The position numbers and the translations under genes were made by a program. Source: CAIYRG01 sp965247505 (GTDB taxonomy: Bacteria > Pseudomonadota > Alphaproteobacteria > Micropepsales > Micropepsaceae). From it: a stretch of DNA of 64,000 bases. The stretch lies in NCBI GenBank assembly GCA_965247505.1, contig OZ252020.1, positions 1,426,001 through 1,490,000 on the forward strand, written 5' to 3'. The notes beneath the pieces are model-generated. The model had not been told where the DNA came from. It saw nothing but the letters and a program-made list of their open reading frames with translations, and did no database searches. How positions within the stretch are numbered: the stretch's first letter is position 1; each line of letters opens with the position of its first letter. Positions 9,148-17,897 of the stretch are shown in pieces.

Positions 9148-9222
9148 AGAGGTTTCTGGGAAGGACGCCATCCGGCTGAATTTCCTTGGTTTCTAGCTGA
9201 ATCGAGTTTTCGGTACACACAG
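9148..9222 (-). repeat. Truncated copy 3 of the small inverted-repeat element
   Basis: These 75 bases match the right part of copy 2, ending GAATCGAGTTTTCGGTACAC plus ACAG. The left part is missing and the IS21 end begins instead. The missing half is not found on the other side of the IS21, so insertion was accompanied by deletion or later recombination. Confidence 0.75.
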
Positions 9223-9264
9223 GACATTTGCAAAAGTGTCTGGCAATGGTGGCATCACTTCATC

Positions 9265-9957
9265 TCAATTTTCCAATAGGCAAATTTTAAGATCTCGATC
9301 AACAGAGGAACCAGACCAGCAACTATGCCAAGTGAAGGGTTGGGTCCCTATTACTGGCTCGGATGTAATTAGCTCCGGTGGCAAAGCCACCTTTATAGCT
9401 TCGTCGAAGATCCTTCTCAGTTCTGTAAAGTCCTGACGCAATGACACCCCACGCAAGTGATTGTCGGCAGGATTCATTTCGCCAAGTCGCCTCTGTATGT
9501 TCGAGTATAACTCGAAGTTTGCACTGCGACATATCTGGTTATTGTATTCGCCGCGCATAGAAACTCTCGTAGGCTGCTTAATGTTTTGGAAACACTGGAT
9601 AAGCTCTGGCGTGTCAGGTTGAGGCTCTGGTGGTGCTGGTGGTGGCTCACAACCTTCAGCAAATTCGAAACAGTCTGATCCGGACAGTGATCCCAACCGC
9701 GCCTGTTGAATCACGGGCGCGTCGTTGGTGGAGGCGACCGGATTCGCAGGACTAAGCACGGGAGGCGAAAAATCTAATTCGTCGGCGAATGCCTCGCCGG
9801 CTAAGAATGCGTCCACCGCCTCAGCAAGCGCGAGGTCATCGGCAGATCGTGCAGCCACAGCCCCCGAGGGTACCCCAGATTGAATGGGTAGGTTTCGACT
9901 CGCAGCGTTCGGACCAACGACGATCGGCTGGTTGGGATCAAGGTGTGTAAGATCAAC
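9265..9957 (-). CDS. Hypothetical protein, 5' end removed by IS6
   Basis: The minus frame is open from the IS6 left end (9957) to a stop at 9265, giving about 230 codons with no start codon near the junction. The reading begins AVDLTHLDPNQPIVVG, so the original N-terminus lay beyond the IS6 insertion. The product has an Ala-rich N-terminal part, a proline-rich stretch (EPPPAPPEPQPDTPE) and a C-terminal part with several Cys. I recognise no family. The first usable start inside the frame is GTG at 9858. Probably non-functional. Confidence 0.5.
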   Translation of the reverse strand, partial: VDLTHLDPNQPIVVGPNAASRNLPIQSGVPSGAVAARSADDLALAEAVDAFLAGEAFADELDFSPPVLSPANPVASTNDAPVIQQARLGSLSGSDCFEFAEGCEPPPAPPEPQPDTPELIQCFQNIKQPTRVSMRGEYNNQICRSANFELYSNIQRRLGEMNPADNHLRGVSLRQDFTELRRIFDEAIKVALPPELITSEPVIGTQPFTWHSCWSGSSVDRDLKICLLEN

Positions 9958-10764
9958 GGCATTGTCACGTTAACTCAGCTGGTCTTTGACGGCGACCCTG
10001 AAGTAGCGTCTGCGGATGCACAATCTTTCCTTCAAGCGCTATCGTTTTCCGTCTGAAGTCATCTGCCACGCAGTATGGCTCTACGCCCGGTTCACTCTGA
10101 GTTATCGAGACGTAGAAGATCTCCTCGCGCAGCGCGGCCTCGATATCTCCTGCGAAACCGTGAGGCGGTGGTTTCTTAAGTTTGGCCAGCCCATTGCCCG
10201 GAACCTGCGGCAAAGACGGCCCAAACCCAGCGACTACTGGCATCTGGACGAAATGGTCATTGTTATCCGTAGGAAGCGGCATTGGCTGTGGCGTGCGGTG
10301 GACAATGAAGGCGAGGTTTTGGACTTCCTGGTACAGTCGAAACGTAACGCCAAAGCAGCGAAAAGATTGCTCCGTAAGTTCTTGAAGAAGCCGGGATGGG
10401 CACCTGCCCGCATGATAACCGATAAGCTCCGATCATATCCTGTTGCATTTAGATCGATTGGCCTCACGGCGGAACATATAGACAATAAGCGATCAAATAA
10501 TCGGGCGGAGAACTCGCATCAACCCGTGCGACGACGTGAAAGGAAGATGCAGAGATTCAAGTCCCCCGGATCCGCCCAAAGGTTCCTCAACATCCACTCC
10601 GCCGTTTACAACACCTTCTACGTTCAACGTCATCTCGAAAACCGAACTCGATTCAAGAGCCTTCGCGCCGAAGCATTCGGTGTTTGGGAAAGCGCGGCCA
10701 CAGCTGCGTGAAGAAATTAGGGATGCAGAATTCTGTGACCTGCACCGATTAACGTGACAATGCC
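9958..10764 (+). mobile_element. IS6-family element, copy 1 (807 bp)
   Basis: Bounded by GGCATTGTCAC at 9958 and GTGACAATGCC at 10764, with one complete transposase gene. Its length equals that of copy 2 at 22082-22888, which lies in the opposite orientation. No 8-bp target duplication is visible, as expected if the flanks were rearranged by IS6 cointegrate recombination. Confidence 0.93.
10016..10711 (+). CDS. IS6-family transposase
   Basis: This 231-residue DDE transposase has an N-terminal helix-turn-helix region (RFPSEVICHAVWLYARFTLSYRDVEDLLAQRG) and then the catalytic triad. D is in YWHLDEM, the second D is in MITDKLRSY, and E is in NRAENSH, followed by the family K/R-rich QPVRRRERKMQRFKS. 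It mobilises IS6 elements by replicative cointegrate formation. It appears complete and is nearly identical to the copy 2 product, so it could have generated the many terminal remnants nearby. Confidence 0.95.
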   Translation: MHNLSFKRYRFPSEVICHAVWLYARFTLSYRDVEDLLAQRGLDISCETVRRWFLKFGQPIARNLRQRRPKPSDYWHLDEMVIVIRRKRHWLWRAVDNEGEVLDFLVQSKRNAKAAKRLLRKFLKKPGWAPARMITDKLRSYPVAFRSIGLTAEHIDNKRSNNRAENSHQPVRRRERKMQRFKSPGSAQRFLNIHSAVYNTFYVQRHLENRTRFKSLRAEAFGVWESAATAA

Positions 10765-10785
10765 GGGAATTAGCCTCTTAGTCTC

Positions 10786-12288
10786 TCAGCCGCCAGGGCG
10801 CCCGCGAACGACGCGGCGTACGCAATCATCCCAGCGCGCGAGCTTTCGTTCGCGGGTTTTCGTATCCATGGCGGGCTCAAAGCGACGCAGCCCACTACTG
10901 CCGATCGCGAATTCGTTGGGCGACGGACACACGCCGCAGTTGAGGCCCGCGAGGTAGGCGGCACCAAGCGCGGTGGCCTCGAGCACGTCCGGACGTTCAA
11001 CCGGAGTGTCGAGAATATCGGCCAGGAATTGCAGGAGCCAGTCATTGGCAACCATGCCGCCGTCGACGCGAAGGACTGTCAACTCCGCCGCCCGGGGCCA
11101 GTCCGCGCGGATTGCGTTCAATAGGTCGCGGGTCTGATAGCCAACACCTTCTAGCGTCGCACGTGCAAGCTCGGGCGCGCCCGTCGCCAGCGTGATTCCG
11201 AACAGGGCCCCGCGCGCTTGCGTATCCCAATAGGGCGCGCCGAGGCCCACGAAGGCCGGCACCAGACAGAGATCTTGAGCAGAATCCGCTGCTGCCGCCA
11301 AAGCCGCCATCTCCTCGGCGTTGCGAATGATCTTGAGACCATCGCGCAGCCATTTGACCGCGCTACCCGCGACGAAGATCGCGCCTTCAAGTGCATAAGT
11401 CCGTCTGCCGGCCAGCTGATACGCGACAGTCGTCAACAGCCGGTTTGTTGAAAGCACGGGCTCCCCACCCGTGTTTAGAAGCATGAAGGCGCCAGTGCCA
11501 TAGGTCGATTTCATCATGCCCGGTTCAAAGCAACCCTGGCCGATCATCGCAGCCTGCTGGTCCCCGGCAATACCCGCGATACGGATCGAGCCGCCGAACA
11601 GCTCGGGCGCTGTGGCTCCAAAATCGCCGGAGGAATCGCGTATCTCGGGCATGAGGGAAACCGGCACGCCGAAAGTATCGAGCAGTTTTTCATCGAAGGC
11701 ACCGCTGCGAAGATCATAGAGGAGCGTGCGCGATGCATTCGTCGCATCGGTCGCATGCAGAGTGCCCCCGCTCAAGCGCCAGAGGAGAAAACTATCCACC
11801 GTGCCAAATGCAAGCTCGCCCCGCTCGGCACGCATGCGGGCGCCCGGGACATTGTCGAGCAGCCAGGCGATTTTCGTTGCAGAGAAATAAGGGTCGAGCT
11901 TGAGCCCGGTCTTGGCAGAAACTTCCGGCTCGAGCCCTCTCGCCTTCAGCGTTTCGCACATCTCCGCCGTGCGGCGATCCTGCCAGACAATAGCATTGTG
12001 GATCGGCTTTCCACTGGCACGATCCCATACAATGGCAGTTTCGCGTTGGTTGGTTATCCCAAGTGCCGCGACCTCGAGCGCAGATGTGTCGGACTTCGCG
12101 AGCACGGCTTTGACCGCAGTGACGGTTGAATTCCACAAATCTTCGGGATCATGTTCGGCCCATCCGGAGCGTGGATAGGCTTGCAGAAATTCTCGTTGTT
12201 CGACGGCCAAGACGTTGAGGCCCTCGTCGAAGAGAATCGCACGGGTAGAACTCGTTCCCTGGTCAATTGCGAGGAGCTTCGCACTCAT
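10786..12288 (-). CDS. glpK: Glycerol kinase
   Basis: The enzyme phosphorylates glycerol with ATP to sn-glycerol 3-phosphate in the cytoplasm. The 500-residue ORF has the FGGY-kinase hallmarks: DQGTSSTR at residues 8-15, GITNQRET near 79-86, GDQQAA, the phosphate-loop region STYGTGAFMLLNTG, and the C-terminal VDGGMVANDWLLQFLADIL. The ATG at 12288 overlaps the glpD stop by four bases (ATGA), so the two are translationally coupled in a glpD-glpK operon. The 3' end lies only 22 bases from IS6 copy 1 but looks complete. Confidence 0.96.
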   Translation of the reverse strand: MSAKLLAIDQGTSSTRAILFDEGLNVLAVEQREFLQAYPRSGWAEHDPEDLWNSTVTAVKAVLAKSDTSALEVAALGITNQRETAIVWDRASGKPIHNAIVWQDRRTAEMCETLKARGLEPEVSAKTGLKLDPYFSATKIAWLLDNVPGARMRAERGELAFGTVDSFLLWRLSGGTLHATDATNASRTLLYDLRSGAFDEKLLDTFGVPVSLMPEIRDSSGDFGATAPELFGGSIRIAGIAGDQQAAMIGQGCFEPGMMKSTYGTGAFMLLNTGGEPVLSTNRLLTTVAYQLAGRRTYALEGAIFVAGSAVKWLRDGLKIIRNAEEMAALAAAADSAQDLCLVPAFVGLGAPYWDTQARGALFGITLATGAPELARATLEGVGYQTRDLLNAIRADWPRAAELTVLRVDGGMVANDWLLQFLADILDTPVERPDVLEATALGAAYLAGLNCGVCPSPNEFAIGSSGLRRFEPAMDTKTRERKLARWDDCVRRVVRGRPGG

Positions 12289-13814
12289 AACTTGCCGGAC
12301 TGGCGGTCCGTCCTCGGTTCGGAATCAGAACGCATTTTGACAAGGAATTCTTCCAGAGCGGAGACATCTTGCGGGCTAAACCACAGCCCAAGCTTGGAGC
12401 GCCGCCAAAGAATATCCGCAGCACTCACCGCCCATTCCTCTGCCACCAGATAGCGGATTTCAGCTTCCGTGAAGTCAGCGTGGAACCATTGGCCAAGGTC
12501 GCTTGCCTTGCGCGCGTTGTTCAGGATTGCGCTTGATCGGGTGCCATAGGCGTTCACCAGCCGTTCGAGATGTGAGCAAGCAAGAAAAGGGTAGTCGCGG
12601 ATAAAAGACTCTAATAGCGCTTCTATGCCGCCTAGCGGAACATCACCCCCAGGAAGGGCAGCGTTCGCCGTCCAAGGAGCGTGTGCCCCAATAAAAGGCG
12701 TCAGTCGGACAAGCGCTTCCTCGGCGAGCCGGCGGTAGCTCGTGATCTTGCCGCCATGAATGGTTAGCAGCGGCGCCCGGCCGCCAGCGTTCTCAAGTTC
12801 AAAGTGATAGCCACGGCTTACCTTCCCGACGCTCGATGTTCCATCGTCGTGGAGCGCACGAACACCGGCATAGGTCCAGACAATTGCATCACGCGGAATT
12901 GGAACGCGAAAATATTCGCTCGCCGCGGCGCACAGATAAATAATTTCGTCTTCGCTGATCTTCGCGTCGGTGGGATCGCCCACAAAATCCTGCTCGGTGG
13001 TTCCGATCAGAGTGAAATCCCGGTGGTAAGGAATGGCAAAAATAATTCGGCGGTCGGTATTCTGGAAGATGTAGGCACGATCATGATCGAACAGGCGGCG
13101 TACGACGATGTGACTGCCCTTTGCGAGGCGCGCTTTGGGATGACCTTCCGTCTGGAGTACGCGATGCGATACGTCGTTCACCCAAGGCCCGGCTACGTTG
13201 ATGAGAGCACGAGCCGAAACAATCGTTCGCGCATGCGTGCCGGCGTCTTCAAGCATCAGTCGCCAATCTGCTCCCTCGCGTTCCGCCGATAAGCAGCGCG
13301 TCCGCGGCGCGATATGCGCCCCCAGTGCTCTGGCGTCGACGGCATTAAGGATAACCAGGCGAGAATCGTCGACTGAACAGTCGGAATATTCAAAAGCGAA
13401 GACAAATTTCGATTTCAGAGGAAATCCGGCTGGATCGTGCTTAAGGTCAATGCTCGCCGTTGGCGGCAGTGTAGTTTCACCGCCAAGATGATCGTAGAGG
13501 AATAGGCCAAGGCGCAACAACCAACGCGGGCGTAACCCCGCTTGGTGCGGCAGAATCAATCGGAGTGGCCGGACGATGTGCGGCGCGGTGCGCAAGAGCA
13601 CCTCGCGCTCGGCCAAAGATTCGCGAACCAGTCGGATTGCAAAACTCTCCAGATAGCGAAGACCGCCATGAATCAGTTTTGTCGATGCCGAGGAAGTGGC
13701 ACCGCCCAAATCGCCTTGTTCACACAGAAACACCGAAAGCCCGCGCCCTACAGCATCGCGGGCAATGCCACAGCCATTGATGCCCCCACCAATAATGGCA
13801 AGATCGTATATCAG
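12285..13814 (-). CDS. glpD: FAD-dependent glycerol-3-phosphate dehydrogenase, apparent CTG start
   Basis: The enzyme oxidises glycerol 3-phosphate to dihydroxyacetone phosphate at the inner membrane and feeds electrons to quinones. With the chosen start the protein has 509 residues, normal for GlpD, and begins MIYDLAIIGGGINGCGIARD with the FAD-binding GxGxxG at residues 9-14. An AAAGGA sits 8 bases upstream of a CTG at 13814, and a TAA is in frame just before it. No ATG, GTG or TTG can give the complete FAD motif: the next usable start (13733) would delete it. Either CTG is used, or an ATG was mutated. It is coupled to glpK downstream and faces away from the broken glpQ. Confidence 0.92.
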   Translation of the reverse strand: MIYDLAIIGGGINGCGIARDAVGRGLSVFLCEQGDLGGATSSASTKLIHGGLRYLESFAIRLVRESLAEREVLLRTAPHIVRPLRLILPHQAGLRPRWLLRLGLFLYDHLGGETTLPPTASIDLKHDPAGFPLKSKFVFAFEYSDCSVDDSRLVILNAVDARALGAHIAPRTRCLSAEREGADWRLMLEDAGTHARTIVSARALINVAGPWVNDVSHRVLQTEGHPKARLAKGSHIVVRRLFDHDRAYIFQNTDRRIIFAIPYHRDFTLIGTTEQDFVGDPTDAKISEDEIIYLCAAASEYFRVPIPRDAIVWTYAGVRALHDDGTSSVGKVSRGYHFELENAGGRAPLLTIHGGKITSYRRLAEEALVRLTPFIGAHAPWTANAALPGGDVPLGGIEALLESFIRDYPFLACSHLERLVNAYGTRSSAILNNARKASDLGQWFHADFTEAEIRYLVAEEWAVSAADILWRRSKLGLWFSPQDVSALEEFLVKMRSDSEPRTDRQSGKL

Positions 13815-14443
13815 CTCAGGATTCCTTTAACGAGATTACCGGACGCGCGAGCGTCTGGGCAATCGACACAGTGATGTCTAGCGCATTATAAACAGGTTCC
13901 ACTTGTGTAGTCCTGAGGCTCATCGTCCGAAGGTCCGCTTTTGGCTGCGGTCTCAAAGGGTCAACGCAACACTAGCGGCAAGTCTCTCTGCCGGGGGTTA
14001 GAACCTCAAAGTCTTTCAGGACCGTTCTTGAGCCGTCCGGCCGCTTTTCTCGGATGCGAGAGCGAATAGATCGAAAGCACAACCCTCTTCAGAAAGCGTT
14101 ATCAGAGCAGGCGTTTGACGTTCCCATTGGGGCTGCGCTGGCAGTGATCTTACGGCCCAGGCTTCTCGTGCAAGGTGAACCACGGACTATGTCTTTGGCT
14201 CGTATGCACAAACTCAGACACTTCCGTTTAGGGCAAGACGTTGCGTCGACCACCTGAGGCCACAGAACTTTGCGGACACTTCCATTGCAGTACCGATGTC
14301 TGCTTCGGGTTTTGCGTACGTGCAGAGCCATTACGAAAGAGCGGACTTGTGATCCAAAGCGGGCACTATTGCAAATCCCTTGAGATACCATCAGCCTAAT
14401 CTTGCACCATTGTGTTCTGTCGGCGTGCGTTGCGGAGACCCAG
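13815..14443. other. Divergent glpD/glpQ intergenic region, no gene recognised
   Basis: This 629-base gap separates two genes transcribed away from each other, so it should hold both promoters. I cannot assign specific promoter boxes. Short repeated blocks such as GGTCCGCTTTTGGC and AGAGCGGAC occur near its ends, possibly decayed sequence. The small ORFs inside have no recognisable family and look spurious. Confidence 0.4.
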
Positions 14444-15090
14444 ATGAAGACTCCTCCCGAGCTTTCGAGATCGTCTGCGGTTGGCCGCCCCGTTGTAGTT
14501 GCTCATCGTGGTGCTAGCGGCTACCTGCCGGAGCACACGCTTGAGGCGTATGCGAGGGCAATAGAGCTGTAGGCCGATCTGGTCGAACCAGATCTCGTTG
14601 CAACTAAGGATGGCACCCTAATCGCACGCCACGATCCCTGGCTTGGCGATACCACAGATGTCGGACTTCGCCCTGAATTTTCCGACCGGAAAGCGACGTA
14701 TATTATCGATGGAAAGAAAATCACGGATTGGTTTGCAAGTGATTTCACAATCGAAGAAATCAAGACGCTATATGTCGTACAACCAGTCAGGGAGAGGGAT
14801 CAATCCTTCAATGGAATGTTCAGGGTCCCGTCATTTAAGGAAATTATCACTTTAGTCAAAGACAGAAGCGCGGAGCGTAAGCGAACGGTTGGAATTTACC
14901 CAGAAACAAAACACCCAACTTATCACAGGGAACTAGGCCTTAGGCTTGAAGACAAGATCGCCAGCGCCCTTGCGTCCGAAGGGTGGACGGACAAGGGCTC
15001 CCCCGTAATCATCCAGAGCTTTGAGACTTCTAGTCTAAGATACATGCGCGCGCATACAGGAGTTCGATTGGTCCAGCTCATAGGCGCCAA

Positions 15091-16540
15091 GGCGATGTCC
15101 CTATCTCTGTTGAAATTCGTGGGGCAGGCGTCGCTGGTTGATGATGCTATGCTGCCTTCATGATGGTTTCAATGGCACTGTCGGCCTGAGCCTTTCTCAA
15201 GTGTTCCTGGAGAGCATTTCGGAGGATGGGCAGCTGGCGATAGGCCTTGAGGCGACGGAAGGTTTTCTGGGCCTCCAGCAGGCCGGCGGCGGTCCATCTG
15301 AGCGCCATCTCGGCGTGTCTCCAGCGTTTGACGTTGCGGGTGACCTGGCGCACCGTGCCGAGCGCGTTCTCGACGATGTTGGTGCAGGCGAGCGAGCGCC
15401 GGAGTTCGTGCGGTAGGCCGAGGCGGATGACGGTGAGGATCTCCTCCAGCCCCTCCAGGATGCTGCCCGAGACGCCCGGTTCCTCATGCTCCAGACGCCG
15501 GACCAGGTTGCGCAAGAGCCGCTCGGCCTTGTTTGCGTCGTCCTGGTCCCAGGCCTGACGGAGCGCCTTCTTGACGCTCGCGTGCAAATGTTGGGGCAGG
15601 CGCTCGATGATGTTACGGCCCTTGTGGACCTGGCAGCGCTGGATGGCGGCGGCCACACCGAAGGTGTTTCGGATCGCTTTGCTGAGTGCCTTCGCGCCAT
15701 CGACGATGAACAGCCGCGGCAGTGTCGGATCGAGCCCCCTGGCGAGGAGATTGTCGATCAAGGCCTGGACGACGACCGTGTTCTCCGTCGCCCCCTCGAC
15801 CACGGCCAGGACATGCTTGTCGCCGTTGCCATCGACGCCGATCGCCGCCATCAGGACATGGTCGCCGACATGCAGACCGTCGATCTGGATGACTAGCAGG
15901 TCGAGTTCCGAGAGATCCGAGGCGAGCCAGGCCTTCATCTTCTTGCGTGACAGCGCCACAAAGCGCCTGGAAACGGCCGACTTCGAGGTGCCGTCGCCAC
16001 GCGCTTTCGCCAGGTCGCCCTCGGGCAGACGGACCGCGCGGTGGTACTTGCGGGTCGACACGTTCAGCACCATCAGGTTGAGCGCCCACTCGAGCAGCAT
16101 GTTGCCATCGCGTAGCGCCTGCCAACTCTCCAAGCTCACCTCTTTGCCCGCCCGGTCACGAACCCGTGGCCGGGCCACCTTCACTTTGCCGCCGTGGTAG
16201 CCGATCTCGCTATGTGTCCTGCCCCAGCGATAACCTCGACGGTCCCCATGGCGGCGATGTCGGGCCCCGCACACGGTCGTGGCGTCCTCCTCCATCATCT
16301 CGGCCAAGGCCTCGACCCCGGCCAGAAGACAAAACCGATCCACGCTGAGATGGACTGCGTCCATCGCGTCCGCCAGCGGCGGCATAGGAATCGAGGGGGC
16401 AAGGGCTTTCGGGCGGCTGGAACTACGGATATTATTTCCCATGGTGTCGTTCTCCCTTTTGGGTTTGCAGCACCCGGAGCCTAACGGCTCCAGGAGAGCG
16501 ACACCTACCTCAACTTCTCAACATCGATCGGGACAGCCCC
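15091..16540 (-). mobile_element. IS256-family element (1450 bp) with 8-bp target duplication
   Basis: The ends are GGCGATGTCCCTATC at 15091 and the complement of GGGGCTGTCCCGATC at 16540. The similarity between ends extends about 40 bases inward, to a shared GTCGCT. GGCGCCAA flanks both sides as a direct repeat. The perfect duplication means this insertion is recent or at least not rearranged. It contains one transposase gene on the minus strand. Confidence 0.95.
15147..16442 (-). CDS. IS256-family (Mutator-type) transposase
   Basis: The 431-residue protein has the mutator-type transposase layout. The first catalytic D is in LDLLVIQIDGLHVGDHVLMAAIG, the second is in LPRLFIVDGAKALSKAI, and E is near TNIVENALGTVRQVTRNVKRW. 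RCQVHKGRNIIERLP is also diagnostic of the family. It appears intact from the ATG at 16442. It sits inside glpQ in the opposite orientation. Confidence 0.95.
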   Translation of the reverse strand: MGNNIRSSSRPKALAPSIPMPPLADAMDAVHLSVDRFCLLAGVEALAEMMEEDATTVCGARHRRHGDRRGYRWGRTHSEIGYHGGKVKVARPRVRDRAGKEVSLESWQALRDGNMLLEWALNLMVLNVSTRKYHRAVRLPEGDLAKARGDGTSKSAVSRRFVALSRKKMKAWLASDLSELDLLVIQIDGLHVGDHVLMAAIGVDGNGDKHVLAVVEGATENTVVVQALIDNLLARGLDPTLPRLFIVDGAKALSKAIRNTFGVAAAIQRCQVHKGRNIIERLPQHLHASVKKALRQAWDQDDANKAERLLRNLVRRLEHEEPGVSGSILEGLEEILTVIRLGLPHELRRSLACTNIVENALGTVRQVTRNVKRWRHAEMALRWTAAGLLEAQKTFRRLKAYRQLPILRNALQEHLRKAQADSAIETIMKAA

Positions 16541-17041
16541 GGCGCCAAGGAAGAAAAACCATACGATCTTACCGCGTCAGGCAATCCAAAGACGTATGGT
16601 GATATGTCTGAACCATCCGGGCTGCAAGAAATCGCGAACTACGCTGACGGTATTGGAGTGCCAAAGCATCATCTTATTTTAGCGAATCAATGTGAGTGCC
16701 GATCACAGGAGCCCCTCATTCGTGACGCACATGATGCGATGCTATTCGTGCATGCATACGCCTTTCGAAACGAATCGCGTTTCATCCTTCAAGGTTTTGG
16801 TGGTGATCCCTTAGCTGAGTACTCGGCTTTTTATAAGCTCGGTGTAGATGGCGTCTTCAGTGACTTCCCGGATACCGCGATCAGCGCGCGACGTTCTCTT
16901 GAAAGCCAATCCGGAAGCAAGCCCAGCCAATTGTAGGAATGGCCGCCTCTAACTTTCCTACCGGCATCGGGATTCATTTTGCACCTGTCGGCATGGATAG
17001 CCGTCGGTTATTCTTTACCTGACACGGTAGCAGGTGAACAA

Positions 17042-17194
17042 ATGACTAAAACAGCGAAGATCGCTCTAGCAGGCGCACACGGGACGGGAAAGACGACACT
17101 CTCAGACGCGGTGCTCAAGAGCTTCTCTAAGTCATATATCGTGCAAAAAACAGAGGAGGTACCGCGACGGCATTGTCACATTAAGTGGTGTTAG
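17042..17194 (+). pseudogene. N-terminal fragment of a P-loop ATPase/kinase
   Basis: From the ATG at 17042 the frame reads MTKTAKIALAGAHGTGKTTL, a clear Walker A (GAHGTGKT) typical of NadR-like or AAA ATP-binding proteins. After about 43 residues (…KTEEVPRR) it runs into the terminus of an IS6 mini-element at 17169 and stops at 17194. The rest of the gene is not found nearby, so this is a dead fragment. The exact family cannot be decided from the P-loop alone. Confidence 0.75.
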
Positions 17195-17327
17195 ACGCAA
17201 AAGTTCGAACCCGATTCAAGAGCCTTCGCACAGAAGCATTCGGTGTTTGGGAAAGCGCGGCCACAGCTGCGTGAAGAAATTAGGGGGTCGAACTTTTGCG
17301 TCTAACACCACTTAATGTGACAATGCC
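17169..17327. mobile_element. 159-bp IS6 mini-element made of two inverted right ends
   Basis: Both ends are the IS6 right terminus: GGCATTGTCACATTAAGTGG continuing through GTGTTAGACGCAAAAGTTCGAAC, and its perfect complement at 17285-17327. The middle is the last ~75 bases of the transposase gene including AAGCGCGGCCACAGCTGCG. It could be mobilised by the intact IS6 transposases. It truncates the P-loop ATPase on its left and supplies the C-terminus of the thioesterase on its right. Confidence 0.8.
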
Positions 17328-17741
17328 TGATTTGGCGTGCACCGGTTTTGGCCGTAGGTCGTCTCCGACGGCAACATAGGTAAAAGTACCTTCTGTCACC
17401 TGAATCATTTGTCTTTCGTTACGACGGTTCACCCAAGCTTCGATACGGACGGCAATTGATGTTCTGCCGATCCGGATCAATTCCGCATAGATGCACACAA
17501 CGTCGCCGACATAGACCGGCTTGCGAAAGGTCATTGCTTCCACAGAGACGGTTACGGTTCGGCCCTGGGCGATTTTGTAGGAAAAAATGCTGCCTGCGAT
17601 ATCCATCTGCCCGAGCAGCCAGCCGCCGAAGATGTCGCCGTTCTGGTTTGTATCGGCCGGCATTGCAAGCACGCGGATGGACAATTCTCCCCGCGGCTTA
17701 CGTGTCTTGCCTTCGATATCGGGCGCGCCGGTTGCGGTCAT
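17280..17741 (-). CDS. YciA-like hotdog acyl-CoA thioesterase, C-terminus altered by IS6 sequence
   Basis: The family hydrolyses acyl-CoA thioesters in the cytoplasm. The protein contains the hotdog-fold acyl-CoA hydrolase pattern: LAMPADTNQNGDIFGGWLLGQMDIAG with the catalytic Asp, then VEAMTFRKPVYVGDVVCIYAELIRIGRTSI. The start ATG at 17741 fits the family. The final residues after HAKSG are encoded by the IS6 mini-element, so the natural tail is missing by perhaps a few residues. The catalytic fold is complete, so activity is possible. Confidence 0.87.
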   Translation of the reverse strand: MTATGAPDIEGKTRKPRGELSIRVLAMPADTNQNGDIFGGWLLGQMDIAGSIFSYKIAQGRTVTVSVEAMTFRKPVYVGDVVCIYAELIRIGRTSIAVRIEAWVNRRNERQMIQVTEGTFTYVAVGDDLRPKPVHAKSGIVTLSGVRRKSSTP

Positions 17742-17790
17742 GAATAACCCGTCCTCATAAGCTTAGTTATCAAAAGCGCACGTTAGCGCA

Positions 17791-17897
17791 GGCATTGTCA
17801 CATTAGCTCAGCCGGTCTTTGAGGGCGACCCCGAAGGTGCGTCTCCGGACGCAGGATATTTCCTTTAAGCGCCATTGTTATCCGTAGGAAGCGGCAT
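17791..17897 (+). mobile_element. IS6 left-end remnant joined to an internal IS6 piece
   Basis: GGCATTGTCAC at 17791 is followed by a diverged copy of the IS6 left end up to TTTCCTTTAAGCGC. Then comes CATTGTTATCCGTAGGAAGC, which belongs about 225 bases further inside the element. It is thus an internally deleted IS6 whose right terminus is missing. The next mini-element starts immediately. Confidence 0.75.

Larger units (their letters stand above)
14444..16936 (+). pseudogene. glpQ: Glycerophosphodiester phosphodiesterase, disrupted by an amber codon and an IS256 element
   Basis: The intact enzyme hydrolyses glycerophosphodiesters to glycerol 3-phosphate. Here the frame starts at ATG 14444 with the GDPD signature VVAHRGASGYLPEHTLEAYARAIEL. 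It hits TAG at 14570-14572 and continues without shift through ADLVEPDLVATKDGTLIARHD. At 15090 it is cut by an IS256-family element carrying the 8-bp duplication GGCGCCAA (15083-15090 and 16541-16548). Removing the element and one duplication rejoins ...VQLIGAK/EEKPYDLTASG in frame to the stop at 16936, restoring 345 codons apart from the amber. It would have supplied glycerol 3-phosphate to the neighbouring GlpD. Surely inactive. Confidence 0.94.

Noticed and set aside
14054..14391. Small ORFs on both strands between glpD and glpQ
   Set aside because: They overlap each other on opposite strands, have no family signature, and lack ribosome-binding sites.
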